A DNA stretch of 64,000 bases from Halalkalicoccus paucihalophilus (GCF_001593955.1 NZ_LTAZ01000001.1:248001-312000), one strand, 5' to 3'. Positions 1-8,241 are shown, counted from the stretch's first letter. Translations and numbers: made by a program. The notes: a model not told the origin generated them from the sequence alone.

Positions 1-1
1 C

Positions 2-709
2 CACATCGACACGGCCCAGGTCTACGGAAACGAGGAGTACGTCGGCCAGGGGATCGAGCGGGCGAGCGTCGATCGCCAAGAGGTGTTCCTCGCGACCAAG
101 ACGGTCCACGTCGACGTGCCCGGCCCCGAGCGGTCGGCGATCATCGACTCCGTCGAGGAGAGCCTCGGAAAGATCCGGACCGACTACCTCGACCTGTTGT
201 ATGTCCACTGGCCCGCGGGCTGTTACGACCCCGAGACGACGCTCGGTGCGTTCGAGGAGCTTTACGAGGAGGGTCTGATCCGCAACATCGGGGTTTCGAA
301 CTTCGAACCCGAACAGCTCGACGAGGCGCACGAAATCCTCGACGCCCCGATCTTCGCCAATCAGGTCGAGTGCCACCCGTTCCTCCAACAGGAGGAACTG
401 CGCGAGTACGCCGTCGAACACGACCACTGGCTGGTCGCGTACTGCCCGCTCGCACGCGGAGAGATCTTCGAAGACCCCGTCCTCGGGTCGATCGCCAAGG
501 CCCACGGGACAAGCGAAGCGCAGGTGGCCCTCGCGTGGCTCCTCTCGAAGGAGAACGTCACGGCGGTCCCACGCTCGATGAGCGAATCACACATCCGCGA
601 GAACTTCGCGGCCCGCGACCTCGATCTGGGCGACGAGGAGGTCGAGAGGATCGACGGAATCGAGCGCGAACACCGGCTCATCGACCGCGACTACGCGCCG
701 TGGAACTGA
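2..709 (+). CDS. Aldo/keto reductase (5' end outside window)
   Basis: Predicted NADPH-dependent oxidoreductase of the aldo/keto reductase superfamily, cytosolic. The frame is open to the left window edge, so the start codon and first strand of the barrel are missing. It begins with HIDTAQVYGNE, the catalytic Asp-Tyr segment of the family. LLYVHWP follows (the usual position of the His in the tetrad), then GVSNFEPEQL, NQVECHPFLQQ and, near the end, the cofactor-binding PRSMSESHIREN. About 235 residues are visible against a usual 270-320. The substrate cannot be told from sequence. The next gene follows after about 40 nt on the same strand. Confidence 0.93.
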   Translation, partial: HIDTAQVYGNEEYVGQGIERASVDRQEVFLATKTVHVDVPGPERSAIIDSVEESLGKIRTDYLDLLYVHWPAGCYDPETTLGAFEELYEEGLIRNIGVSNFEPEQLDEAHEILDAPIFANQVECHPFLQQEELREYAVEHDHWLVAYCPLARGEIFEDPVLGSIAKAHGTSEAQVALAWLLSKENVTAVPRSMSESHIRENFAARDLDLGDEEVERIDGIEREHRLIDRDYAPWN

Positions 710-749
710 TCCCGGTATCGTGAAGCGACTTCGGATCGAATCCAGGAGT

Positions 750-1364
750 ATGAACGACGCCCACCCGATCTTCGCGGCGCTGTACGACCCGCTGACGAGG
801 GTGGCGGAACGACGGCTTCGACCGGAGCGCGAGTGGCTCACGGAGGGGCTCTCCAGGCGCGTTCTCGATCTCGGGGCCGGAACCGGCGCGACCTTTCCCT
901 ACCTCTGCGATCGGGGCCTCGACCTCCACGCCGTCGAACCGGACCCGCACATGCGAAACCGGGCGGAACGTTGGGCCGCTGAACTCGAGTGTTCGATTCG
1001 CATCCGGGAGGGGGCTGCCGAGTCGTTACCGTATCCCGATGCCTCGTTCGACACGGTCGTGGTCTCGCTCGTGCTCTGTTCGGTGTCGGACGTCGAGGCG
1101 AGCGTCGACGAGATCGCCCGCGTCCTGAAAACGGGCGGCGAGTGTCGGTTCCTCGAGCACGTCCGTGCGACAGGGCGACAGGCCCGCCTTCAGGAGGCGT
1201 TGACGCCCTGGTGGCGCCACGTCGCGGGTGGCTGTCGGCTCGACCGGGACACCCCCGCGTCGTTCGTCTCTCATTCCGACTTCAGGGTCGAGACGCTCCA
1301 GCGCGTGTCCAGTGGTTTCCCTCCGGTCGCGCCGATCCTCCGGGGTCGGGCCGTCCGTCGGTAA
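750..1364 (+). CDS. Class I SAM-dependent methyltransferase
   Basis: A 204-residue methyltransferase of the UbiE/Methyltransf_11 type. Motif I is VLDLGAGTGATFPYL near residue 35. The acidic end of strand 2 is HAVEPDPHM, and post-motif DTVVVSLVLCSV is followed by EIARVLKTGGECRFLEHV. The ATG at 750 is preferred over an in-frame GTG 30 nt upstream because a GGAG lies just before it and the protein then begins at the helix before motif I. The substrate is unknown; phospholipid or quinone methylation are only generic possibilities. It lies between an aldo/keto reductase and a TrmB regulator, all on the plus strand. Confidence 0.9.
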   Translation: MNDAHPIFAALYDPLTRVAERRLRPEREWLTEGLSRRVLDLGAGTGATFPYLCDRGLDLHAVEPDPHMRNRAERWAAELECSIRIREGAAESLPYPDASFDTVVVSLVLCSVSDVEASVDEIARVLKTGGECRFLEHVRATGRQARLQEALTPWWRHVAGGCRLDRDTPASFVSHSDFRVETLQRVSSGFPPVAPILRGRAVRR

Positions 1365-1415
1365 TCGGAATACCCTTCTACGTCCGTCGTGTGCGTAGAG
1401 GAAACGGGCGATGTT

Positions 1416-2171
1416 ATGACGACCGATGAAACGGCGGCAGTCGACGCGTTAGAGCGCCTCGGACTCTCGAACTACGAGGCGAAAGTATTCATTGCCTTAC
1501 AGACGCTTGGCACGGGAACCGCACGCGACGTCTATCGCGTTTCGGAGATCCCGCGCTCGCAGGTGTATGGCGCGGCCGAAAACCTCGCCGAACGGGGATT
1601 AGTCGAAGTCCAACACTCGACGCCGATGCAGTACCGGCCCGTGAGCCTCGAGGAGGCGGAGCGACTCCTCGAAGAACGGTTCGAACAGGAGCGCACGCAG
1701 GCGTTCGACTACCTCACGGAGGTTCGAGACCACCACGAACCGGACGGCGAGGAGCGCGAGGACATCTGGTCGGTAAACGGGGCCGAGCACGTCGGCGACC
1801 GCATCGAGCATATGGTTCGGGACGCCGAACGGCGGGTCGTCTTCGGGGCCCGAGCCACCAATCTCGTGAGTACGTCGCTTCGGGAGGCCCTCACCGACGC
1901 CGCGAACGCGGGGATCGACGTGGTGATCGTCAGCGAGGACGCCGAGGTCAGAGCGCTGTTCGAGGACGACCCGTTGGCGGTCCACGCACCGCCCGAGAAC
2001 CTGCGAAACGAGCGGGCCGCCAGAATGCTCGTGATCGACGACCGGGCGGTGTTGTTGAGCGTTCGCGGGGACGAGGACGACCGTGAGGCGGCGTTCTGGA
2101 GCGATTCGAGCGGGTTTGCCACCGTCCTGGTCGAGATCCTCACCGGGTGGATCGAGACGAGCGTCAGGTGA
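1416..2171 (+). CDS. TrmB family transcriptional regulator
   Basis: A 251-residue DNA-binding regulator. The N-terminal winged helix (about residues 10-80: LERLGLSNYEAKVFIALQ, then SEIPRSQVYGAAENLAERGLV) is the TrmB signature. It is followed by a helical linker with SLEEAERLLEERFEQER and a C-terminal sensor-like domain with strands VVIVSEDAEV and RMLVIDDRAVLL. TrmB proteins usually sense sugars or other metabolites, but the ligand is not evident here. The ATG at 1416 is chosen over the upstream TTG because it begins directly before the first helix. It ends about 165 nt before rpl15e, so it probably does not form an operon with it. Confidence 0.9.
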   Translation: MTTDETAAVDALERLGLSNYEAKVFIALQTLGTGTARDVYRVSEIPRSQVYGAAENLAERGLVEVQHSTPMQYRPVSLEEAERLLEERFEQERTQAFDYLTEVRDHHEPDGEEREDIWSVNGAEHVGDRIEHMVRDAERRVVFGARATNLVSTSLREALTDAANAGIDVVIVSEDAEVRALFEDDPLAVHAPPENLRNERAARMLVIDDRAVLLSVRGDEDDREAAFWSDSSGFATVLVEILTGWIETSVR

Positions 2172-2239
2172 TCCGAAGGGCTTAACCGTGATTCGAGGGT
2201 AGACCCTACCACTCGCTGGGAAACGGGCACCAGCAGGCA

Positions 2240-2308
2240 CCTGTGGTCGCGGCCGGCATCGGCGCCGACGTTCCACAGGCAGGGATGTGGTCCGCTCGAA
2301 TCGCGGAC
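2240..2308 (+). promoter_or_regulatory. Foldable 5' leader of rpl15e
   Basis: In the gap before rpl15e, CCTGTGG at 2240-2246 pairs with CCACAGG at 2273-2279 around a GC-rich interior. A second hairpin has a 6-bp stem (GTCCGC 2290-2295, GCGGAC 2303-2308) and a 7-nt loop TCGAATC. The coding start is 30 nt further on. What is seen is only the pairing; a role in autoregulation of the ribosomal protein mRNA is inference. Confidence 0.35.
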
Positions 2309-2337
2309 TGAACCACCCAACGCCCGTGGTGAACACG

Positions 2338-2910
2338 ATGGCACGAAGCTTCTACTCACACATCCGAGACGCATGGAAGAACCCCAAGGAAGGGGCACTG
2401 GGCGAACTCCAGTGGCAGCGAAAACAGGAGTGGCGCGAACAGGGCGCCATCGAGCGCATCGAGCGCCCGACCCGCCTCGACCGCGCGCGCGACCTGGGCT
2501 ATAAAGCCAAACAGGGCGTCGTCCTCGCACGCGTCAGCGTCCGCAAGGGCACCGCCCGAAAGCAGCGCCACAAGGCCGGACGACGCTCGAAGCGCCAGGG
2601 CGTCACCCGCGTCACGCGCGATAAGAACCTTCAACGGGTGGCCGAGGAACGGGCGACCCGGAAGTTCCGCAACCTGCGGGTCTTGAACTCCTACACAGTA
2701 GGCCAGGACGGCTCCCAGAAGTGGTTCGAAGTGATCCTCGTCGATCCCGAGCATCCCGCGATCGAGAACGACGACGATCTGGGTTGGATCTGTGGTGACA
2801 GCCACCAGAACCGCTCGCTGCGCGGACTGACGAGCGCCGGCAAACAGAACCGCGGGCTCGGCACGAAGGGCAAGGGTACCGAACACACCCGTCCGAGCCG
2901 CGACCGCTAA
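2338..2910 (+). CDS. rpl15e: 50S ribosomal protein L15e
   Basis: A 190-residue large-subunit ribosomal protein found in archaea and eukaryotes. The start MARSFYSHIRDAWKNPKEG is diagnostic, and QWQRKQEWREQGAIERIERPTR, KQGVVLARVSVRKG, RKQRHKAGRR and GLRGLTSAGK-type C-terminal blocks follow. It is far more basic than its neighbours, as expected for an rRNA-binding protein. The ATG at 2338 gives the family's normal N-terminus, while the longer frame upstream encodes leader RNA. The leader can form hairpins. Next gene is ubaA on the same strand after 49 nt, with its own TATA-like TTATTA. Confidence 0.98.
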   Translation: MARSFYSHIRDAWKNPKEGALGELQWQRKQEWREQGAIERIERPTRLDRARDLGYKAKQGVVLARVSVRKGTARKQRHKAGRRSKRQGVTRVTRDKNLQRVAEERATRKFRNLRVLNSYTVGQDGSQKWFEVILVDPEHPAIENDDDLGWICGDSHQNRSLRGLTSAGKQNRGLGTKGKGTEHTRPSRDR

Positions 2911-2931
2911 ACCCCCGTTTCTGCCGCGCGC

Positions 2932-2937
2932 TTATTA
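2932..2937 (+). promoter_or_regulatory. TATA-like box of ubaA
   Basis: TTATTA sits 23-28 nt before the ATG at 2960. This is the spacing expected for a leaderless haloarchaeal transcript. Confidence 0.45.
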
Positions 2938-2959
2938 GCCGCCACGCCCGACTAGCCGT

Positions 2960-3793
2960 ATGGCCGATCTCTCGCTCGACCCCACGCAGTTGGATCGCTA
3001 CTCGCGACACATCATCATGGACGAGATCGGGCCGGAGGGCCAAGCGAAGATGCTCGATTCTCGCGTGCTCGTGATCGGCGCGGGCGGGCTGGGCGCGCCG
3101 ATCATCCAGTATCTCGCGGCGGCGGGAATCGGAACCCTCGGAATCGCCGACGACGACGTCGTCGAGCGCTCGAACCTCCAACGGCAGATCGTCCACGGCG
3201 ACGCCGACGTCGGCGAGCCGAAGGTCGAATCGGCTCGAAGATACGTCGAGCGGCTCAACCCCGACATCTCGGTCGAAACCCACGAGATCCGGGTCGAGCC
3301 CGAGAACGTCGAGGACCTCATTTCCGAGTACGACGTGGTCGTCGACGGCTCGGACAACTTCCGGACACGCTATCTCGTCAACGACGCTTGTACGCTCTCG
3401 AATACGCCCTTCTCCCACGGTGCGATCTACAAGTTCGAGGGGCAGGCGATCACGTTTCCGGGGGGGAAGGGCGAGGATCGGGGGCCCTGTTATCGGTGTC
3501 TGTTCCCCGAGGCCCCGCCCGAGGACGCGGTCGCGGACTGTGCGACCACCGGGGTCTTGGGTGTGTTGCCCGGCACGGTCGGGTGCATTCAAGCCACCGA
3601 GGCGATGAAGCTCGTGCTCGGCTTCGGCGAGCCCTTAGCGGGACGGCTGCTCGTCTACGACGCCGCCGACATGACGTTCGACGAGGTCCCCGTCGAGCGC
3701 AACCCCGACTGTCCGATCTGCGGCGAGGACCCGATCGACTCCATCGAAAGAGTCGAGTACGCCGCGGAGGGCTGTCGGGTGAGCGCGGACTGA
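2960..3793 (+). CDS. ubaA: E1-like SAMP-activating enzyme UbaA (HesA/MoeB/ThiF)
   Basis: A 277-residue member of the ThiF/MoeB/HesA adenylyltransferase family. In haloarchaea the single E1-like UbaA activates the ubiquitin-like SAMP proteins for protein conjugation and for sulfur transfer to molybdopterin and tRNA. It has the ATP loop VLVIGAGGLGAP (residues 37-48), the metal/ATP Asp in SDNF, zinc ligands C177/C180 (PCYRC) and C251/C254 (CPIC), and a catalytic-loop Cys at 194 in ADCATTGVLG. Length matches the family. No SAMP gene is adjacent. Identity as UbaA rather than another MoeB paralogue is inferred from its full zinc and Cys set. Confidence 0.93.
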   Translation: MADLSLDPTQLDRYSRHIIMDEIGPEGQAKMLDSRVLVIGAGGLGAPIIQYLAAAGIGTLGIADDDVVERSNLQRQIVHGDADVGEPKVESARRYVERLNPDISVETHEIRVEPENVEDLISEYDVVVDGSDNFRTRYLVNDACTLSNTPFSHGAIYKFEGQAITFPGGKGEDRGPCYRCLFPEAPPEDAVADCATTGVLGVLPGTVGCIQATEAMKLVLGFGEPLAGRLLVYDAADMTFDEVPVERNPDCPICGEDPIDSIERVEYAAEGCRVSAD

Positions 3794-3794
3794 C

Positions 3795-4583
3795 TCAGAC
3801 TCCAAAGAGGTCGGGGTCGTAGGCGGTCGTGAGCACGTCGAACGAAGCGCCGGCGTTCGAGGCGTCGTCAGTGACTTCGTCAGCGTTGAACCGGAAGGCA
3901 ATATCGAGGCGTTCGGCGATGGCGTTCAGGTTGTCGGTCTCATCGAGCCCGTGGAAGTTCGCCTGATCGTGAAGGAAGAGCGCACCCCCATCGTCGACGA
4001 ACGCCGCGATCGCGTCGAGTTCTTCGGGATCGAACGTTCGTGGCGGTGTCGTGACCACGAGACCCGATACGTCGGCGAGACGTCCATCGTCGATCACATC
4101 GATCGAGTCGATCGTGTAGCCCTCGCGCTCGGCGCGGGATCGAAAGCGCCCGAACGCGTCGAGGGTCCAGTACTGGTCGTGGGAGGCGTCCCAGCCGACG
4201 TGCTCGCCATTGAGGAGCGCGTTCCACAGCGAGAGTAGCGCCCGAGCGTTCGAGCGAGCGGAGGTCGTGTGCCCGCCCTGCCGGCCGGGATCGGCGACGA
4301 GCATCGAACCGATCCCGGCAACGCGGTCGTCGACCGAGATCAGCGGGATCCGCCCGTCGTAGCTGACGGGGTCGCCCCGGCTGGCGTCGCGGTTGGAGGC
4401 GGTCGGTTCGGCCCACGCCGCGACGACCGACTCGTCGGCCAACGGAGTACCGTCGGCGGCGAGCTGGCTGGCCGGCGAGTACAGCCGAAGTGAGGGGCGA
4501 TCATCGGGAAAGGCACCACTAGTGACCCCGGTCGAGAGCCCGAAAGCCACTCCGGCAGTCGCGAGGAACGTCCGTCTGTCCAT
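3795..4583 (-). CDS. Tat-exported protein with GATase-like domain
   Basis: A 262-residue protein starting MDRRTFLATAGVAFGLSTG, a twin-arginine signal, so it is probably secreted or lipid-free at the cell surface. The rest resembles a ThuA/DUF4350-type class I glutamine-amidotransferase-like fold: DVSGLVVTTPPRTFDPEELDAIAAFVDDGGALFLHDQANF is the characteristic strand-turn segment. No catalytic Cys is visible, so a binding role is as likely as catalysis. The ATG at 4583 is preferred over a TTG 9 nt upstream, and a TATA-like TATTTA lies 24-29 nt before it. It converges with ubaA, leaving one base between the stops. Confidence 0.7.
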   Translation of the reverse strand: MDRRTFLATAGVAFGLSTGVTSGAFPDDRPSLRLYSPASQLAADGTPLADESVVAAWAEPTASNRDASRGDPVSYDGRIPLISVDDRVAGIGSMLVADPGRQGGHTTSARSNARALLSLWNALLNGEHVGWDASHDQYWTLDAFGRFRSRAEREGYTIDSIDVIDDGRLADVSGLVVTTPPRTFDPEELDAIAAFVDDGGALFLHDQANFHGLDETDNLNAIAERLDIAFRFNADEVTDDASNAGASFDVLTTAYDPDLFGV

Positions 4584-4606
4584 ATCGCCCAAAACCCCGA
4601 ATCGGG

Positions 4607-4612
4607 TAAATA
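4607..4612 (-). promoter_or_regulatory. TATA-like box of the Tat-exported protein
   Basis: TATTTA read on the minus strand, 24-29 nt before the ATG at 4583. This points to a leaderless transcript. Confidence 0.45.
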
Positions 4613-4699
4613 CTTTCAGGTAATTCTAGACAAAAATTTATATTGGATTCGAGGTCGAGCGGTCGGAACCGCTTTGACTCAATCGGGGGAATCAGTGGT

Positions 4700-5509
4700 A
4701 TGGAGCGCACGGAGGACGGCTGGCGACTCGTCCGCGAGGAGTCACACGAGGGGGCGACGAACATGGCGCTGGACGAGGTGGCGGCCGAGACGGCCGCCGC
4801 GGGTGGCCCGCGAACCCTACGGGTGTATCGCTGGGAACCAAGTACCCTCTCGTTGGGGTATCATCAAGACCCTACGAGTGTGGACTGGGAGTTCTGCGAG
4901 CGCGAGGGGATCTCAGTCACACGCCGGCCGACCGGCGGCGGCGGCATCTATCACGACTCGTGGGGCGATATCTCCTACTCGATCGTCGCGCCCGCCGACG
5001 AACTCCCAGGGAACCTGATGGAGACGTACGAACTGCTGTGTGAGCCGATCTTCGACGCGTTCGACCGGCTGGGAGTCGAGGCCGGGTTCGCGACGGAGTC
5101 CAAGCCCGTGATCCACCAGCCCGCCTGCTACCTGCGGGAACTCAACCCGGCCCACGACGTGGTCGCTGGTGGGCGGAAACTGAGCGGGAACGCCCAGTAC
5201 AGGCGGAGGGACGCGATCATCCAGCACGGCTCGATCACCTTCGACTCGCTTCCCGAGCGTCATCTCTCGGCCTTTGCGAACCCCGAAACGACCCCCGAGG
5301 AGTTCGCGGGCCGTGTGACGAGCCTGCGAGAACACGGGGTCGACGACCGGGAACGGGCGGTCGAAGCCCTCGAAGAGGCCCTGCGAGACTGGGCCGGCGC
5401 CGAAGAAGGAGCGTGGGGCGACGACGAACTCGCGGCCGCCCGCGAGCGCGCCGACCGGAAGTTCGCAAGCGAGGCGTGGAACCGGGATGGAGAGGATCCG
5501 CTCGCCTGA
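4700..5509 (+). CDS. Lipoate/biotin-protein ligase family protein
   Basis: A 269-residue member of the LplA/BPL catalytic family, which attaches lipoyl, octanoyl or biotinyl groups to carrier lysines. It has TLSLGYHQDP, the nucleotide/substrate segment TRRPTGGGGIYHDSWGDISYSIV (residues about 71-93) and GGRKLSGNAQYRRR with the catalytic-type Lys. It lacks an obvious separate LplA C-terminal domain beyond residue 250. It may therefore act as an octanoyl/lipoyl transferase, or need a partner. The ATG at 4700 is preferred over the upstream GTG/ATG-like frame because family homology begins with NMALDE shortly afterwards. A DUF371 gene follows after 25 nt. Confidence 0.85.
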   Translation: MERTEDGWRLVREESHEGATNMALDEVAAETAAAGGPRTLRVYRWEPSTLSLGYHQDPTSVDWEFCEREGISVTRRPTGGGGIYHDSWGDISYSIVAPADELPGNLMETYELLCEPIFDAFDRLGVEAGFATESKPVIHQPACYLRELNPAHDVVAGGRKLSGNAQYRRRDAIIQHGSITFDSLPERHLSAFANPETTPEEFAGRVTSLREHGVDDRERAVEALEEALRDWAGAEEGAWGDDELAAARERADRKFASEAWNRDGEDPLA

Positions 5510-5534
5510 AGTGTCGGGAGCGGGGAGGGATGGT

Positions 5535-5957
5535 ATGGAAGAAGTCGTCCGCGCGAGGGGCCACGAGAACGTCAGTGCCGAGCACGCGAGCACCTTCGAG
5601 GTCACGACCGACGACTGGCTCACGCCCGCCGGGGACTGCATCCTCGCCGTGGAAGCCGACCGCGCGCCCGCCGACTTCGACCCCGCGTTCGTCGCGGCCT
5701 GCCGCGAGGAGGACTCGCGAATCACCGTCCGGTTCGAGGCCGACGGCCACGTCGAGGAAGTCACGGGGCAGGGCCATCCCGATCTGACGTTCGAGAGCGA
5801 GCGCAGCATGGTCGGGCGCACCAGCGAGTACGTCGACGAGCGGACGTTCCTGATTGGTGCGGGCAAGGCGGCGGCGGGGTTCGACCACGACCTGGTCGAG
5901 GCGCTTTCGGCGGGCGCGGAGCTGACGGTCACCGTGACCGTCGAGCCCGCCGGGTAG
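5535..5957 (+). CDS. DUF371 domain protein
   Basis: A 140-residue archaeal protein of the DUF371 family. Recognised by EVVRARGHENVSAEHASTFEVT at the start and DWLTPAGDCILAVEADRAP soon after; the rest is a beta-rich domain ending with TVTVTVEPAG. Function is not known. No signal peptide or membrane segment is present. The ATG at 5535 follows a GGAGGGATGG stretch and fits the family start. It is packed between the lipoate-ligase-like gene and nth on one strand, which suggests cotranscription. Confidence 0.82.
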   Translation: MEEVVRARGHENVSAEHASTFEVTTDDWLTPAGDCILAVEADRAPADFDPAFVAACREEDSRITVRFEADGHVEEVTGQGHPDLTFESERSMVGRTSEYVDERTFLIGAGKAAAGFDHDLVEALSAGAELTVTVTVEPAG

Positions 5958-5994
5958 ACGACGGTTTTTGTACGGCGAGGGACCAACGAGGGGT

Positions 5995-6798
5995 ATGAGC
6001 GACGATACGGAACCTACCGAGAACATCAGCGGCGGCCCCGGCGGTGGCGGGATCACGACCGAGTTCGAGCCGAGCGAGGCCGACACCCGAGTCGAGGCGG
6101 TCGTCGACGTGTTGGGTAAACGCTACTGGCAGAAGACCTATGGCGGACAGGACGCCTTCGAGTGTCTCGTTCGCACGATCCTGAGCCAGAACACGAGCGA
6201 CAAAGCGAGCCAGCCGACCCACGAGTCGTTGATGGACCGGTATGACGGTGGCGATCTCGTCGAAGCCCTTGCCGAAGCCCATCAGGACGAACTCGCCGAG
6301 ACGATCAGTTCGGCGGGGCTCTACAACCAGAAATCGGAGGTGATGATCGCCGCGGCCGAGGAGATCCGCGAGGAGTTCGGTTCGGAGACCGGGTTCGACG
6401 CGTTCGTGCGCGAGGGCGAACCCGAGACGGTGCGCTCGCGCCTGTTGGAGATCAACGGCGTCGGGCCCAAAACCGCCGATTGTGTGCTTCTCTTCTCGGG
6501 TGGCCGGGGCGGCGTCTTCCCGGTCGACACCCACGTCCACCGGATCTACCGGCGCATGGGGATCGCGCCGCCCGAGGCCGACCACGAGGAAGTCCGCGAG
6601 ATCTTAGAGGAGCAGGTACCCGCCGAGAAGTGCGGGTTCGGCCACACCGCGAGCATCCAGTTCGGCCGGGAGTTCTGTTCGGCGCGAAAGCCCGCGTGTC
6701 TCGACGGTCCGGAGGCCTGCCCGCTGTACGACCTCTGTGAGCGGGTCGGTGTCGACGAGATCGATGAGACGGTCGTGGACCCGGCCGAAGCCGATTAG
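5995..6798 (+). CDS. nth: Endonuclease III (HhH-GPD DNA glycosylase)
   Basis: A 267-residue base-excision repair glycosylase/AP lyase acting on oxidised pyrimidines. It has VRTILSQNTSDKA, the helix-hairpin-helix LLEINGVGPKTADCVLLF with the catalytic Lys, and VDTHVHRI with the catalytic Asp. The C-terminal Fe-S loop is FCSARKPAC, then AC and LC. The cysteines are spaced X6-X6-X5, whereas the textbook loop is X6-X2-X5, so four extra residues sit in the loop. About 25 low-complexity residues (GGPGGGG) precede the fold. It runs convergently into the alpha/beta hydrolase, overlapping its end by 4 nt. Confidence 0.93.
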   Translation: MSDDTEPTENISGGPGGGGITTEFEPSEADTRVEAVVDVLGKRYWQKTYGGQDAFECLVRTILSQNTSDKASQPTHESLMDRYDGGDLVEALAEAHQDELAETISSAGLYNQKSEVMIAAAEEIREEFGSETGFDAFVREGEPETVRSRLLEINGVGPKTADCVLLFSGGRGGVFPVDTHVHRIYRRMGIAPPEADHEEVREILEEQVPAEKCGFGHTASIQFGREFCSARKPACLDGPEACPLYDLCERVGVDEIDETVVDPAEAD

Positions 6799-7541
6799 CG
6801 CGGCGCGGTCACGGGCTCGAACCACTCGAGTAGAACCGCTGAAAGGCGTTCTCTGGCCTCCCTGTCGGAGATTCCGGGGTTGCTATCGCCTCGTTGGGGA
6901 CCGTACGCGCCGAACTGGGCGTGGTTCATCCCCTCTATCTCGACGATCTCAGTATCGGGCGGGAGGTTCGCGCGCGAGTCGCGTTCGCGCTCGGCGTCGA
7001 TCACGCCGTCCATGCTACCGAGAACGCTCAGCCCGCGGAGATCCGAGTCGGTCAGGTCGCTCGCGCAGTAGGACGCGAAGAGGACGAGTCCCTCGACCCG
7101 CTCGCCGTCGACGTACTCGCAGGCCATCGCCCCGCCCAGCGAGTGCCCGCCGATGTACCATCGCTCGATGTCGGGCTGAGAAGCCATTACCTCGTCGGCG
7201 GCGTCGATATCGAAGACCGCGAAGTTGAGCGGCATCTCCGGGACGATCACGACAGCGTTTCGTTCAGCAACGAGCGGGGCGAGGTGCGGGAGGTAGCTCT
7301 CGGGGGCGACCCGCGCGCCGGGGTAGAACACGACTCCGACGGTATCGTCGGTGACAGAGCCATCGGAGAGGAGATAGCCCGCGTCGGTCCGGGTGACCGA
7401 AACGCTAGGTGCGAGGTCCGCGGGAGCCTCGTCGGGTCCGTAGGGCGTCTCGGCGTAGACGAGGCCGACGAGCGCCGCGGCGACCAGCAGCATGGCGAGG
7501 GTGACGACCGTGGCGCGGGCGATCCCGCGAATCGAAGCCAT
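6795..7541 (-). CDS. Membrane-anchored alpha/beta hydrolase
   Basis: A 248-residue serine hydrolase with one N-terminal hydrophobic segment (residues about 7-30: ARATVVTLAMLLVAAALVGL). That makes it likely exported or membrane-tethered. The nucleophile elbow is GGHSLGG, the acid region follows in VLGSMDGVID and the catalytic His is in EIEGMNHAQFG. The fold resembles the chlorophyllase/dienelactone-hydrolase-like group (alpha/beta hydrolase family 5). Substrate unknown. A longer frame extends upstream to 8351, but it runs antisense through dsbB and is not credible. The ATG at 7541 places the signal segment at the N-terminus. Confidence 0.85.
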   Translation of the reverse strand: MASIRGIARATVVTLAMLLVAAALVGLVYAETPYGPDEAPADLAPSVSVTRTDAGYLLSDGSVTDDTVGVVFYPGARVAPESYLPHLAPLVAERNAVVIVPEMPLNFAVFDIDAADEVMASQPDIERWYIGGHSLGGAMACEYVDGERVEGLVLFASYCASDLTDSDLRGLSVLGSMDGVIDAERERDSRANLPPDTEIVEIEGMNHAQFGAYGPQRGDSNPGISDREARERLSAVLLEWFEPVTAPR

Positions 7542-7603
7542 ACGCGGGAAGCGCGCCGCGAGGCGATAAAGGGCGCCGAGAACGGATCGAAGCGGACGAG
7601 GGA

Positions 7604-8008
7604 TCAGATGGGGGATCGACCGGCAGCGAACATCGTGATCGCGACGAGGACGAACGCGAGAAGCGCCATGTTGGGGATCGAGAGGCCGAGCAGTTCGTAC
7701 TGGATCGAGGTACAGCCGCCACCGACGGTGCAGGCACCCGTTCCAACCCGCTGGATGGCCGAGTGGTAGGCGGCGATCATGGCACCGGGGATCGCGAACG
7801 CGAGCGCGGTCGGAGCGATCTCGGGTCGGTCTTCGAACGCCGCGATCCCGAGGACCAGCACCAAGGGGTACATGAAGACCCGCTGGTACCAGCAGAGATC
7901 GCAGGGAACGAGTCCGAGGATTTCGCTGAAATAGAGACTGCCGGCGGTGGCGATCGCCGCAACGAGGGTTCCGATGGCGAGCCACTCCCGCGAGCCGAGT
8001 CTGCGCAT
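7604..8008 (-). CDS. Disulfide bond formation protein DsbB-like
   Basis: A 134-residue, four-helix membrane protein that would reoxidise an extracytoplasmic thiol oxidase using quinone. It has the first Cys pair in PCDLCWYQR (residues about 35-43), typical of DsbB with the conserved WYQR, and the second pair in ACTVGGGC near residue 93-99. Hydrophobic segments lie at about 10-30, 44-60, 65-83 and 108-130. No DsbA-like thioredoxin is next to it. The ATG at 8008 is the only sensible start. It is followed after 62 nt by the alpha/beta hydrolase on the same strand. Confidence 0.9.
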   Translation of the reverse strand: MRRLGSREWLAIGTLVAAIATAGSLYFSEILGLVPCDLCWYQRVFMYPLVLVLGIAAFEDRPEIAPTALAFAIPGAMIAAYHSAIQRVGTGACTVGGGCTSIQYELLGLSIPNMALLAFVLVAITMFAAGRSPI

Positions 8009-8091
8009 CGGCCGAGTTTCGCACCCCAGCGTGAGAACGGTTACTGTTCGTCGATCCGGGATCGGGATGCGGTGCGGTGGCCGGCGTGGAC

Positions 8092-8225
8092 GGAGCCGTC
8101 ACTCCCGACGGCTCCGTGAGCGGGGCGGGGAAGGGCGGGTACCCGAAAGTGCCGTCCGATCGGACGGCACGGCTCGGGGGGCCTCGGAGGACATGCAAAG
8201 GGCGAGGAACGCACGCCAGTGCGTT
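8092..8225. other. Three hairpins between fttA and dsbB
   Basis: The 233-nt gap after fttA holds three strong inverted repeats. The first is GGAGCCGTC 8092-8100 with GACGGCTCC 8107-8115. The second is a 22-bp perfect palindrome at 8149-8170, with half GTGCCGTCCGA. The third is AACGCAC 8208-8214 with GTGCGTT 8219-8225. All would lie in the 3' untranslated part of the fttA mRNA, or in the leader of dsbB. Archaeal terminators are usually U-tracts rather than hairpins and no clear U-tract follows them, so their role is open. Confidence 0.6.
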
Positions 8226-8241
8226 CTGAGGGCTTTCGCTT

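Noticed and set aside
2290..2308. tRNA T-arm-like hairpin before rpl15e
   Set aside because: The stem and TCGAATC loop stand alone; no acceptor, D-arm or anticodon arm can be drawn around it.
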